Origin: Actibacterium mucosum KCTC 23349
GTDB lineage: Bacteria > Pseudomonadota > Alphaproteobacteria > Rhodobacterales > Rhodobacteraceae
DNA: 64,000 bases
NCBI RefSeq assembly: GCF_000647975.1
Contig: NZ_JFKE01000002.1
Span: 1 to 64,000, forward strand
Direction: 5' to 3'
This document shows, one piece after another, positions 7,601-15,924 of the stretch; the stretch's first letter is position 1, and every line of letters starts with the position of its first letter. The translations under genes were made by a program, and so were the position numbers. The notes beneath the pieces are model-generated. The model saw nothing but the letters and a program-made list of their open reading frames with translations, was not told the DNA's origin and ran no database searches.

Positions 7601-10292
7601 GGTCCGCGTGCGCGCGGAGGAAATCATCGGCGAAGACGATCCAGTGGGGACTTCCGGGCCTTCGTTGCCGTTTAACCGCTTCCGCTCTTGGCGCGCCGAC
7701 GAGATGTCCGACGACGTTTCGGGTTTTGCGCTTGGTTTGCAGGCAGAGAGTTTTGGCGAGCTTCCCTCGTTTCGAGATGCGCTGGCCAAGGTGGAGACAC
7801 TGAAAGCCTCGGGTGCGGGCATCAAGCTCGCATCCGCGCTTCGCCTCGGAGAAAACCTGCTTGGCGATCATGCCCGTTGGACGATCACGGGTAACAGGCA
7901 CCTAGACCCGTCCGTATTGTCGCTTCAGCTTCGGCGCGCGACCGGTGAATTGGCGCTTTGGGAATGGCGACCAGCCTTCCTGTCGCGCGACAAACAGAAG
8001 GCGTCGTCCGGTTCAATCGCATCGACGCATCCCTACACCGTCTTGGCGCGTCCTTCGAATGCCTTGAACGAAGAAGTGGCCAAGATTTTGCGAGACTGCG
8101 GTATGGCGAGTACGCCAAGCGATGTACGCAACGTCATAGCGAGTCTGGGCGTGCGTGGCGTGGGCCTGTCCTCTTTGCTGACCATGGGGCATACGCAAAG
8201 TCTTGGAGCGATGGGCTTTTCTCTTGCCTTCAAGACCCTCAGGGAATGGGAAAAACGCGCGGGTGGCGCTGAAATCCGCTGTATTGTTCCCATGGATGCT
8301 GTTTTCCCCTTGATCGCCATTCTCGGGGAAGGGGCGCGAGCAGTAGATGAACAAAGGCGTGCTGATCTGCTGCTTGTGACAATTCGTTTGGCGGACGGCG
8401 GCACCTGTTCGATTGAGCTTCATCCTGTCGAGGTAAAAATGAGGTCAGCCGATAGGACCTCGTTCCCAGCGCGGGGCTCCCAACTACTGGCTGACCCGAA
8501 GGACCAGCTGGATTCGACCAAGCGTGTCTTGGAGACGCTCGGAAAAAATATGGCGGGTGAGGATGGGAGACTTGCCCTTGTGAATGCCGCGCTGGCCACC
8601 TTGGTCGAGTCGGCGTTCTCGCTTCGCCCAGAGCGACTGCCGGGGCACGTGCAACTTGAAACTGGAATCCTCAGCCGCGTTGCCGCAGGTAAAGCAAGCA
8701 TTGCCGTGTCTGCAGGAACGCTGCTCTGGTTCCAAGTGGATGCGGTCGGTGCAGGTGGTGGCCTCTACGAGCAACGCGCCGGAGCATCTGGCGAAGCTGG
8801 CCAGTTTTTTGCCAATCCCAGGTGTTTTGACGATGCTGAACGCCTCTCTCAAGTTGGTGTGCAAGTCGCAGAAATCGTTGAGCAGGCAGTTGCCCTAAAG
8901 ATCGTCAAGCCCTCCGACGACGATCTAAACACGGAGGACGAGCAATCAGCCTTGGACCTCGGTGATGGTGAGACAGGCGGTGGCGAGGAATCTCCCGATA
9001 ATGTCAACGATGGGCAGAAGGATGACCCATCACACTTCGGCGATGAGGACACAGCCGAAGAAAAGGACGCGGATGTCAGCCTAGAAGATGTGGACAAGGG
9101 TGAAGAAGAGTCACCTTGTGACGAAGCGGAAGAAGGTGAACATGCACCTCTGGGTATCGACGTGCTCGTCGGTCACCGTCCACGCGGGGCCACGATGGAG
9201 TCGGTGAGTTTCCGGCCAAGCGAAACCGCTCTCAACCAGCTAAACGTCGGGGTGGTGGGTGACCTCGGCACCGGTAAGACGCAGTTCCTCAAGTCCTTGG
9301 TATTCCAGCTTTCGCGATCGGCGCAGTCGAACCGTGGGCATTCTCCCAAGGTGTTCATCTTTGACTACAAGCGTGACTATTCCGAAGGAGAGTTTCCCGA
9401 GGCGTTGGGCGCCAAGATCCTGGACCCCTCGAAATCGCCCCTTCCGATTAACTTCTTTGCCCTAGGCGTTGACGCCGATGACCGCGTGGCCGTGCAGATC
9501 GAACGCGTGCGACGCGCGAACTTCTTCTGCGACCTGCTGCGGCGAATCTCCGGCATTGGCCAAGTACAAAGAAACGATCTCTATTCAAGCGTCATGCAGG
9601 CGTACCAATCCTGCGCCCATGGTCACGCGCCTTCAATAAATGACGTCTTCGACGTTTATTCGGCGCTAGGTAAGAACGACAGCGTTGTCTCGGTTTTGAC
9701 CCTGCTTCGCGACCTGATGATCTTCGAAACCGATCCCGAGAATACCACCACGTTCGTGGACCTATTTGACAGGAGTACGGTTCTGAACCTGTCTGGTTTG
9801 AGTGGCGCGGGACAGGACATCGTGGACATAGTGGCGACAATGTTTCTGGACAACCTCTACACCGACTACATGAAGATGTTGCCCAAGGAACCTTTCTTGG
9901 AAGGCCCGGATGGTATCTCGCGGCGCAAGGTCGATTCATTCGTTCTAATCGATGAAGCTCACCATGCCATGAACCGCGATTTCGACGTCCTGATGAAGCT
10001 CATGCTAGAGGGTCGAGAATTCGGGATGGGTGTCGTCTTGTCCTCGCAATTCCTGTCTCATTTCGATGCGGGGAAAAATGACTGGGGCGAAGCATTGTCT
10101 ACTTGGGTCGTCCACAATGTACGAAACGCAAGCGCGAGGCAATTCGAGCGCATTGGATTCCGACACGATGTTTCTCGAATGGTGCAAGAGGTCACGGGCC
10201 TTGAAACGCACTGGGCGTATTATCGATGCGTCAATGGCTACAACGAAGGTATCCTGATGAAAGGACAGCCTTTCTTCTCTTTGCCAAGGTAA
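4668..10292 (+). CDS. Giant nuclease-ATPase (DptH-like, HerA/FtsK-type C-terminal motor)
   Basis: This is a 1874-residue protein. The first ~1200 residues are unrecognised. A likely PD-(D/E)XK nuclease core follows: D1233 in RADLLLVTI, then E1255-V-K1257 in ELHPVEVKMR. An acidic, low-complexity linker runs from about 1420 to 1500. The C-terminal motor has Walker A GDLGTGKT (about 1531-1538), a strand FIFDYKRDY as in HerA/FtsK-type pumps, Walker B with DEAHH (about 1760), and a sensor-like SSQ. A nuclease joined to a HerA-type translocase recalls NurA-HerA and the DptH subunit of DndFGH restriction, whose usual length is similar. Three bases separate it from the previous stop. It is convergent with the methyltransferase gene. 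The motor call is firm; the nuclease call rests on one motif set. Confidence 0.75.
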   Translation: MSERLLATAVGRICGRQSGLYKLVLPRSLEVEFKQEVARSIEEVGGVAVRIGNDDGEYSAGEAIAFRTPEDNAHDGSIVLVAVDGQSRELKSLETFRDALAGGMPGGLHESTSAIVGVEALAREIAELSDQAVGLPLDKPLLRDSLMDVIPFLSRAYREAGNDEKRWTDAFWLHIDMLVDRLPAALESIPTGSPGHARDAVFASAGLPRPAGACFYAEKNSAKKYAKIIAENWSSQEAIERSLVAIDLVDDGGSGQHALADLDWNSIATSRALRGHPLLSVAYHGSEERSMESWLHGWASTSERAFFQEQDSQEPNYELVALNDEGRATSLDELGWQGVDHVLPPYSPELGSDGQIILGRMLLRLMVDAGQSGGDCPALFEVRPASAAKVDLLSCNTQEGVIEVTFELSRRAANSGGKWREKPFTLSISPVRVVAGSNFVTPLNLKICAPHPARPTLIALEERRAAGKPLTSFAADGRYAIDADARAVVQADEDIEPTTLKLSDGQSNIKLAVIGATSEPILVGGRTLQRVAEQDGDVFPAIYSTSTLPENPVVEVDGYQVAVEVPEVEHGYVNPLVAAITGEPVIPADDALRDDLMSDPRGWLEQWYMEQCIAASPSSELRSCFGACVLEASGRGAQALTYSDSIRAYSNTGGRVHLEFPAELAQSSGAKAFWQAFDDLDLGQFCGAQEVSAWPSALDLRDMSPEKVDAYLDAFARLLDEADEPRAHSWIAYPFSALLFNQQKGEPEGVLISPLHPLRMAWSWSVQKAGGELVASKTFGNVASSFLRFVDGELLPLTGPATRGSERWVSAGLAPGPRELFAGWVLLTGTALRENHLGKSISLLGLELPFGAPSGLDQGGVSSALRDYMRVYPSSPQLRIGLAAPSGGERYVETDEAIIAASGDLLARRGDELPGGVRIFDASNRKGNLPSAVNVLQKILPEALQARRFSGHAPFEWTTDPEYGPASNVDIQFIEDTVVRVRAEEIIGEDDPVGTSGPSLPFNRFRSWRADEMSDDVSGFALGLQAESFGELPSFRDALAKVETLKASGAGIKLASALRLGENLLGDHARWTITGNRHLDPSVLSLQLRRATGELALWEWRPAFLSRDKQKASSGSIASTHPYTVLARPSNALNEEVAKILRDCGMASTPSDVRNVIASLGVRGVGLSSLLTMGHTQSLGAMGFSLAFKTLREWEKRAGGAEIRCIVPMDAVFPLIAILGEGARAVDEQRRADLLLVTIRLADGGTCSIELHPVEVKMRSADRTSFPARGSQLLADPKDQLDSTKRVLETLGKNMAGEDGRLALVNAALATLVESAFSLRPERLPGHVQLETGILSRVAAGKASIAVSAGTLLWFQVDAVGAGGGLYEQRAGASGEAGQFFANPRCFDDAERLSQVGVQVAEIVEQAVALKIVKPSDDDLNTEDEQSALDLGDGETGGGEESPDNVNDGQKDDPSHFGDEDTAEEKDADVSLEDVDKGEEESPCDEAEEGEHAPLGIDVLVGHRPRGATMESVSFRPSETALNQLNVGVVGDLGTGKTQFLKSLVFQLSRSAQSNRGHSPKVFIFDYKRDYSEGEFPEALGAKILDPSKSPLPINFFALGVDADDRVAVQIERVRRANFFCDLLRRISGIGQVQRNDLYSSVMQAYQSCAHGHAPSINDVFDVYSALGKNDSVVSVLTLLRDLMIFETDPENTTTFVDLFDRSTVLNLSGLSGAGQDIVDIVATMFLDNLYTDYMKMLPKEPFLEGPDGISRRKVDSFVLIDEAHHAMNRDFDVLMKLMLEGREFGMGVVLSSQFLSHFDAGKNDWGEALSTWVVHNVRNASARQFERIGFRHDVSRMVQEVTGLETHWAYYRCVNGYNEGILMKGQPFFSLPR

Positions 10293-10317
10293 TTCGCAAA
10301 ACGCTCCCTTTTGTGCC

Positions 10318-11796
10318 CTATGCCACTGCCGTTGCTTTCTGATTGCGCCGCGCCACCTTGATACTCGAATTGAGAATGTCGATTAGCTGTGAGCCTAGCG
10401 CGCATCCGAGCCTTGGAGGTACAGCGTTTCCGACCTGTGTATATTGTGGGACCTCGAATTTCCTTCTGTGCGCTCCGGTTGTCTCCTTGGAGCGGAATTC
10501 GAACGCGTCAGGGAACGATTGGAAGCGAGCAAGTTCGCGAACCGTCGGAACACGGGGTGATGATGGATGCACATAGTCGTCGGGAAGGCTCACAATAGTT
10601 GGCGCGGGCTTCTCCCACGCCAAGGCACGCTGGCTGTGTTTCTTGGTCGCCAGCCTGCCAATCAGTCGCATGAGCGCGCGTTGATTTCTTGCAACGACGG
10701 TACCGTCTCCACTTCGTACGGGGTACTGAACATTGGAAATCGCGTCCAGCAAAGATTGACGAACCCAATAAGTTGATTTGTCCTCGCGGAGGGGGAGTGC
10801 TAGGACACCCGGGCGCATTCCGGCATCCCGGAAATATTGGTAGAGCCGAAAGCGCCTCTCGACGAGGTCGGAGTGCTGGCGGCGAACATGGTTGCTCAAA
10901 TCATTAGGGCGATCGACTCGACGTTCAATCCCGACAAGGAACCTTGAATCGGACTTCATTTCCATCGCGTACTGCGACGGAGAGCCTTTGGTGTCGCAGC
11001 CATTTTCCACCAAATCCGCAATCGCGTCAGCAACCGTCAAGTGCCTATGTGCCAGTTCATCTTCGAAATGAGACCGTTGGGGTGCGAGGGCTGGACGCTG
11101 TCCAATCAACGAGACATCGGGTGAATCCAATGAAGAGTCCCAAGTCTCTGCCGTGACAGAAATGTTAGCCTTAGTCGCAAGGTCAGAACGCAGCCCAACG
11201 AGGAAGACCCGCGGGCGGTGCTGCGGAATGCCAAAGTGAACTGCGTTGAGCAGCATGGGTTGCACTGCATAGCCGTGCCCTGTCTCTGCGAGCGCGATAC
11301 GAAGCTCTTCGAAAGGTGACCTTGCACCGTGCTTCCGGAAATCGTTCCTGAAGCCTGAAACGTTCTCGATGATCACGGCCTTCGGATTGGTCGACGCGAC
11401 GAAGGATAGGAACTGCCAGGGCAGCTGATTTCTTTTGTCGTGGGGATCGCGGCGTCCAGCGAGCGAGAAGCCTTGGCATGGCGGACCACCTGCAACGAGG
11501 TCGATGTCGGCCTCTCGGAGTCGAGATATTATCCGCTCCGATCCAAGCACCGCTTCCAGCTCACGCACGACCAGTCCTGCATCAGCCTGTTCCTCGACAG
11601 AGAGGTCTTCGTGGAATGCGTGCCATTCCTCGGGATCATCAACTGGCCGAATGAAGTTATGGTAGTACGTCTCTGCAGCCATTGGGGACTTTTCGACAGC
11701 CAATTCAACCTTGAAGCCGGCTTGCTTCAGCCCGAGCGAAAGGCCGCCGCAGCCCGCGAACAAGTCAACACAAGTCATGGCGGTGTTCTTGGTCAT
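10318..11796 (-). CDS. dcm: DNA (cytosine-5-)-methyltransferase
   Basis: The product transfers a methyl group from S-adenosylmethionine to cytosine C5 in DNA. All main family motifs are visible: motif I DLFAGCGGLSLG near residue 12, motif IV GGPPCQGFS with the catalytic cysteine near 107, motif VI ENVSGF, motif VIII QHRPRVFLVGL and the C-terminal motif QVGNAVPP. At 492 residues it is longer than the typical 330-420; the extra length lies around the target-recognition region, so the recognition sequence cannot be guessed. Starts at 11796 and 11778 are both possible. It converges on the ATPase trio and diverges from the T:G glycosylase gene. No cognate type II endonuclease lies beside it, so the trio or the HNH protein may be the restriction side. 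Confidence 0.95.
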   Translation of the reverse strand: MTKNTAMTCVDLFAGCGGLSLGLKQAGFKVELAVEKSPMAAETYYHNFIRPVDDPEEWHAFHEDLSVEEQADAGLVVRELEAVLGSERIISRLREADIDLVAGGPPCQGFSLAGRRDPHDKRNQLPWQFLSFVASTNPKAVIIENVSGFRNDFRKHGARSPFEELRIALAETGHGYAVQPMLLNAVHFGIPQHRPRVFLVGLRSDLATKANISVTAETWDSSLDSPDVSLIGQRPALAPQRSHFEDELAHRHLTVADAIADLVENGCDTKGSPSQYAMEMKSDSRFLVGIERRVDRPNDLSNHVRRQHSDLVERRFRLYQYFRDAGMRPGVLALPLREDKSTYWVRQSLLDAISNVQYPVRSGDGTVVARNQRALMRLIGRLATKKHSQRALAWEKPAPTIVSLPDDYVHPSSPRVPTVRELARFQSFPDAFEFRSKETTGAHRRKFEVPQYTQVGNAVPPRLGCALGSQLIDILNSSIKVARRNQKATAVA

Positions 11797-11926
11797 GTTT
11801 GGTGCGATGCTTCCTGCTCGAAGGCTGTCTATGCCTTTTGTCGTCCGTCTATTCGATCATGCAAGGGCCGCTGAGGCAACATTTAACCCTACTGTCTGCA
11901 CAACATTGAGTGTATGCGAGGTGCAG

Positions 11927-11955
11927 TTGAACGATCTATTGAATGATCTTATACG
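11927..11955 (+). promoter_or_regulatory. Putative promoter of the T:G glycosylase gene
   Basis: A TTGAAC element at 11927-11932 and a TATACG element at 11950-11955 are exactly 17 bases apart, close to the sigma-70 consensus. They sit about 85 bases upstream of the glycosylase ATG in the divergent region shared with the methyltransferase gene. A GATCT word recurs within the spacer. This is prediction from sequence only. Confidence 0.45.
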
Positions 11956-12040
11956 ATTGGTCCTCAATTCCAATAAGCGTGCCCCAAATAGCCAAGGGCT
12001 CAAAGCCAGACTACCTTTACTAAATTCATCTCACTAGGTC

Positions 12041-12763
12041 ATGGCGCTAATGTCACCGGATCAACTGACCAGGAGCGACAAGTCCCGGATTACTAGGGCC
12101 CGTGGGAAGCTGTTGGCGTGGTTCAAGCTGTATGGACGTGATTTCCCTTGGAGAAGGCCAGGTGCATCCCAATATGAGCGCATTTGCGTCGAGGTCTTGC
12201 TCCAGCGGACGCGAGCGGAAACCGTGGCCGGGATCTATGACGCGTTTTTTGAACGCTATCCCGATTGGCTGAATCTGGCGTCGGCATCTACTGAAGAGCT
12301 CGAGGAGGTGCTGAAGCCAATTGGCCTTTGGCGCCGTCGCGCCAGTTCAATTAGCGCACTTGCAAACTACGCAAGCACGCACCGGGGTGAATTCCCCTCG
12401 TCGGAACGCGAATTGGCCGAGGTGCCGGCTGTGGGGCAATACGTGGCCAACGCCATTCAACTGTTCCAGCACAACAGGCGCAAGCCACTGGTCGACGTCA
12501 ACATGGCGAGATTCCTTGAGAGGTATCTGCGACCGAGGCGCTTGGCGGACATTCGACACGACCCATGGTTGCAGGCGGCTTGTCATTGGCTTGTCGATGG
12601 TACTGACCCGATAAGCGTCAACTGGGCCGTACTAGATCACGCTGCAATCACGTGCCGTGCGCGCAAGCCGTTCTGTGGAGCCTGTATCTTTCGCCGAACT
12701 TGCAGTTACTCCAAAACACTCGATTCGAACACCATGCTGAAAGGGGGCGCAGCGCGGACGTAA
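12041..12763 (+). CDS. MutY/EndoIII-family T:G mismatch DNA glycosylase (Mig-like)
   Basis: This 240-residue HhH-GPD protein carries a helix-hairpin-helix at about 125-137 (LAEVPAVGQYVAN), a catalytic Asp152 in VDVNMARF, and a [4Fe-4S] loop with Cys205, 212, 215 and 221 (C-x6-C-x2-C-x5-C). The residue 18 positions before the Asp is Tyr134. EndoIII has Lys and MutY usually Ser at this place, while the thymine glycosylase Mig.MthI has Tyr. MutY's C-terminal 8-oxoG reader domain is absent. In the family this pattern excises T from G:T mismatches left by deamination of 5-methylcytosine. Its divergent neighbour is a 5mC methyltransferase, so it probably does the job Vsr does beside E. coli Dcm. 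Confidence 0.85.
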   Translation: MALMSPDQLTRSDKSRITRARGKLLAWFKLYGRDFPWRRPGASQYERICVEVLLQRTRAETVAGIYDAFFERYPDWLNLASASTEELEEVLKPIGLWRRRASSISALANYASTHRGEFPSSERELAEVPAVGQYVANAIQLFQHNRRKPLVDVNMARFLERYLRPRRLADIRHDPWLQAACHWLVDGTDPISVNWAVLDHAAITCRARKPFCGACIFRRTCSYSKTLDSNTMLKGGAART

Positions 12764-13083
12764 CTTAAAAGAATTGCCTCAACATGTCGCCCACTAGATA
12801 ATCACGCCATCCGCACCTTCCAACGGCTCGTATTCGATGCTGTTTCAAACTGCATCCCAAGCCTTTGCACGAACATGCGCAACGTAGGCTATAGACACTG
12901 CTGAAGCTTCTGACGAGGCCACCACCGCCATTAAGGTTTGGTTGGAGGGAAAAAGAATCAGCTAGATAGTTTTGGTATGGGCTCTATGGGTTGTATGGGG
13001 GGTAGAGCCAGGGAGAGCCAGGAAATAGCGTGCAGAACAACTTTTACGCTAATACGGCCCAGCTCTCCCATATCAATCAGCCA
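12764..13083. other. 320-bp non-coding stretch between convergent genes
   Basis: No credible gene is visible. GGCTCTA at about 12979-12985 and its complement TAGAGCC at about 13002-13008 form an inverted repeat around a G-rich loop. A short direct repeat of GAGCCAGG follows at once. A second hairpin, AGCCAT/ATGGCT at 13079-13094, spans the stop codon of the primase gene. These may act as transcript ends for the convergent glycosylase and primase genes, although neither has a proper T-run. Confidence 0.4.
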
Positions 13084-15450
13084 TCAAAAATGGCTGCTCG
13101 ATTCGGCTCTTTCCTCCATTTCCTGCCACTCTAGCTCCTGAAAGGTCCACGGAACCGGTAGTCCAACGAACGTCTCGAACTGGTGGCGACACACTTTTAG
13201 CTCCGGGAACTCGTAACGGGTCGAGCGTCGCCGTTCGTAGCCAGACGGCCCTCGTTCCATGAACACGCCGCTCTGAACCTTCGATACGGTCGGAAAGATT
13301 CGCGACACTTTCTGGCCAAACGCACTTTGCGGAACGTATCGCGCCCGGTGATCACGTTCGCTCATGTCGGCGTAGAGCGCCCGGATCGTCGTCTTTCCGG
13401 GGCCATTTCCGGGGGCGGCTGGCTGAGGTAGCTCGCCTTCGTCGAGGAGGGCAAACAAATAACGAACCTCAGGCCCAGCCGCGCGGAGAGCTTGCTCAAA
13501 AATCCCTTCGTTTTTGATAGTGCGCCCCGGATCTGGACCCTTGGAAATGTCGCGGTGCAATAGGTCACAAAGCATCGCTTCGTACCCACCATTTTCCATC
13601 TGTTCCACGATTGCCTGGAAATATGGCCGGTCTTCTTTGCGTGCATCATTCACGCGGAGCACCTGCCAGCGACGGTCTGCGAGGTCGGCGGGCACTACCG
13701 AGTCCTCATTAGAGGCGACCATAAAGAGAAGGTGGTTGCGCACCAATTCGGCATCGACCCCTTTTCGCTCGAAGAGGGTGTAGGGTTCTGTCATGCGTGT
13801 CTTGATAATACCGGCTGACGAACGATCGCCTCCAAACATGCCTTCATCGACAAACACAAAGCGTTTCCCGAAGAAGTGACCACTGAAGTTTCCCTGAACA
13901 TGGGTCGCATGCGTGACCGTTAAGAAGTGGCGTCCCCAAAGACGGCCATAGGCGTTGGCCACGATACCCTTTCCGACACCCGGTGATCCCATGAGAACTG
14001 GGGCAGTGCCGACTACCAGACCTGGTTGTTGCACGCCCAGAGCCATCCAGTTGAGGAGCCATTCGTTGAGTTCGGGGTCACCGTCTGCGACAACATCGCG
14101 GATGTGTGCTTCCATCAAGCTCCAGTCTCCAGGTCGAGGCTCAACGTCGAAGCCGCTCCAGACGTTCCAAGTCTTTCCGTTTTGTCCAGGTCGGCCGTCA
14201 GGGTCGAAGTCCAACCGGTGCACATGCGCTGCCAGAGGATGATTCATCCAAATGTCGACAACCCTAGGGCGTGAAATCCCACCGTTGGCATCATGCACTT
14301 CCAGCCGATCCCAGGCGAAGCGGTCTGCGAACGCTCCCTTCCCCACCATTCGGACGACCTCGAGATCATCCGGCGCGAGGTTCTTTTCGATGATCATTGT
14401 GGATTTACCGCTAGTGTAGATCGCGAATTGTGCGTTCATGCGTCGGATATGGGGATGGCTCGGTCCGTTCCAGCCTCGCTGTTTCGCCATGTGAAAGATT
14501 GTCCCGATGGCCACGTCGCCATCTGGTTCGAAGTTGTCCCACACTTCACGGCATGCAGCACTACCCTCATACTTGTTTGACTTGCCGGACCATTCATTCC
14601 AGATATCAAATCCGTCATCGGCAAGGCTATGCTTCAAGGCCAGACCGAACCTGATCCAAGTGTCGTAGTCATCTGCCTCGACAACCTTTAGCGCCGCTCT
14701 GACTTCTTCCTCATCTCCAGGCAGGGTATCGTGGCCGAAACCCGAACCCACGCCTGTTTGACGGGCCTTTGTCTGAGTGGTTCGCTGGGTCGGCGGAGCT
14801 TTGTAGACTTCTGAAACGTTCGGAGACAGCAAATCTTCCAGCGCCGGGGGATCAAATTCCAACCAATCAATAGGTTGAAGATCATCGCTGAGAGGAACCG
14901 AAGACCGGCTGTATGGTAGAGCCACTGCGTTGCCGTAGCTGCCCTCTTTTACGCGATCATTCTTGGGAAAAACCTCGATTTCCTTCAGTTGGACACCGCC
15001 AGTGCCATGCCTGAAACCTTGAGTCTCCAGAACATGACGCAGGAATTGCTTGACCAGTTTGGCAGGCTGAGAAGCTTGCCAGACCAACCAAATATGCAGA
15101 CCTGAACCGCCGCCAGAGCGACAACACAGCGGCTTGAATCCCAGGCGCCGGAGCTCATCGCAAATGGGCCGGGCAGCAGCGACCAAGACATCCCAGCTGA
15201 GCGTCTTGTCGTGATCGTCGAGGTCAAGAACAGCAGTATATGTTTGATCGTCGAACACAGCATAGCCGGCGATTGGTTGGGCCCCGCTGAGGTGCCCAAC
15301 AATTACTTCTGATGTTAAAAGGTCATCGACACGACGATACTTCTGCTTGCCAGTCTTCTGGAACGCGGCATAAGCGTCTTGTCGGATTTTCGAGGCGATA
15401 CCTGCGACAAGGTCGAACCTGCGCTGCTTCAGATACTTTAAGTCAGCCAT
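13084..15450 (-). CDS. Primase-helicase fusion of a mobile element (AEP primase, PriCT-2, DUF5906-type helicase)
   Basis: The 788-residue product combines replication initiation functions found on phages, satellites and integrative plasmids. Residues about 60-190 form an archaeo-eukaryotic primase-like domain, with metal-binding acids in VLDLDDH (74-80) and SGGGSGLHIW (112-121). Next is a PriCT-2-like segment (YDTWIRFGLALKHS...IFHMAKQRGW). The C-terminal half is a superfamily-3-like helicase with Walker A GSPGVGKG near 489-496 and FVFVDEG as Walker B. The ATG at 15450 follows GGAGGGTGAAA and overlaps the stop of the AlpA-like gene in ATGGCTGA, implying translational coupling. Such a protein suggests the island can replicate, or once could, after excision. 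Confidence 0.85.
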   Translation of the reverse strand: MADLKYLKQRRFDLVAGIASKIRQDAYAAFQKTGKQKYRRVDDLLTSEVIVGHLSGAQPIAGYAVFDDQTYTAVLDLDDHDKTLSWDVLVAAARPICDELRRLGFKPLCCRSGGGSGLHIWLVWQASQPAKLVKQFLRHVLETQGFRHGTGGVQLKEIEVFPKNDRVKEGSYGNAVALPYSRSSVPLSDDLQPIDWLEFDPPALEDLLSPNVSEVYKAPPTQRTTQTKARQTGVGSGFGHDTLPGDEEEVRAALKVVEADDYDTWIRFGLALKHSLADDGFDIWNEWSGKSNKYEGSAACREVWDNFEPDGDVAIGTIFHMAKQRGWNGPSHPHIRRMNAQFAIYTSGKSTMIIEKNLAPDDLEVVRMVGKGAFADRFAWDRLEVHDANGGISRPRVVDIWMNHPLAAHVHRLDFDPDGRPGQNGKTWNVWSGFDVEPRPGDWSLMEAHIRDVVADGDPELNEWLLNWMALGVQQPGLVVGTAPVLMGSPGVGKGIVANAYGRLWGRHFLTVTHATHVQGNFSGHFFGKRFVFVDEGMFGGDRSSAGIIKTRMTEPYTLFERKGVDAELVRNHLLFMVASNEDSVVPADLADRRWQVLRVNDARKEDRPYFQAIVEQMENGGYEAMLCDLLHRDISKGPDPGRTIKNEGIFEQALRAAGPEVRYLFALLDEGELPQPAAPGNGPGKTTIRALYADMSERDHRARYVPQSAFGQKVSRIFPTVSKVQSGVFMERGPSGYERRRSTRYEFPELKVCRHQFETFVGLPVPWTFQELEWQEMEERAESSSHF

Positions 15451-15646
15451 TTTCACCCTCCACAACAAATGCGTGGAGAGCGGACCGACGATAGCGGATC
15501 GCTTTGTTCAGATAACGAATGTATCGTGGTCCTCGGCCCTGGTACCGCCACTTTTCGAGCGTATAGGTACTAACATTGAGGAATTGGGCTGCTTCTTTTG
15601 TGGTCAGTAGCGGATCTACTGAGCCGGATTGAATTTGGGAGTGCAT
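15443..15646 (-). CDS. AlpA-like helix-turn-helix regulator/excisionase
   Basis: This small DNA-binding protein of about 67 residues has a MerR-like/excisionase helix-turn-helix, LTTKEAAQFLNVSTYTLEKW, followed by the wing RYIRYLNKAIRYRRSAL. Family members activate excision or regulate the integrase of P4-like elements. The ATG at 15646 is preceded by AAAAGGA; a more upstream start at 15664 is possible. It overlaps the primase gene by 8 bases and lies in the order integrase, AlpA, primase on one strand, a layout seen in P4-type satellites and integrative elements. Confidence 0.85.
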   Translation of the reverse strand: MHSQIQSGSVDPLLTTKEAAQFLNVSTYTLEKWRYQGRGPRYIRYLNKAIRYRRSALHAFVVEGENG

Positions 15647-15924
15647 GGCACAGTCCTTTTGCATCGAACTGCGGGGATTGAGTGTGCCACAACTCAAAAG
15701 CCCCGCCCATTAGGATGGAATTGTAAGGCGATCGATGCTACGCCCCGGAAGTTTAGCTCGATCTACAAGGACCGGCCATTTGACTTCCCCGTCGCGACTA
15801 CGGACTTAAACCGCCCCACGGATGCGAAACCGCTTATGGGTAGATTCTTTTCGCACTCTTATTATACGCAATAGAAGCCTCTATATCAACCATCTGTTTT
15901 ATTTGACAAAAGCCAACTCCGAGG

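Noticed and set aside
1143-11796. BREX or DISARM identity for the ATPase trio and methyltransferase
   Set aside because: No PglZ phosphatase, BrxL, DrmA/B/C or PLD nuclease motif is visible, and the methyltransferase is not arranged as in DISARM class 2.
12764-13083. CRISPR or other repeat array in the G-rich spacer
   Set aside because: The repeats are short, only two copies, and lack regular spacing.
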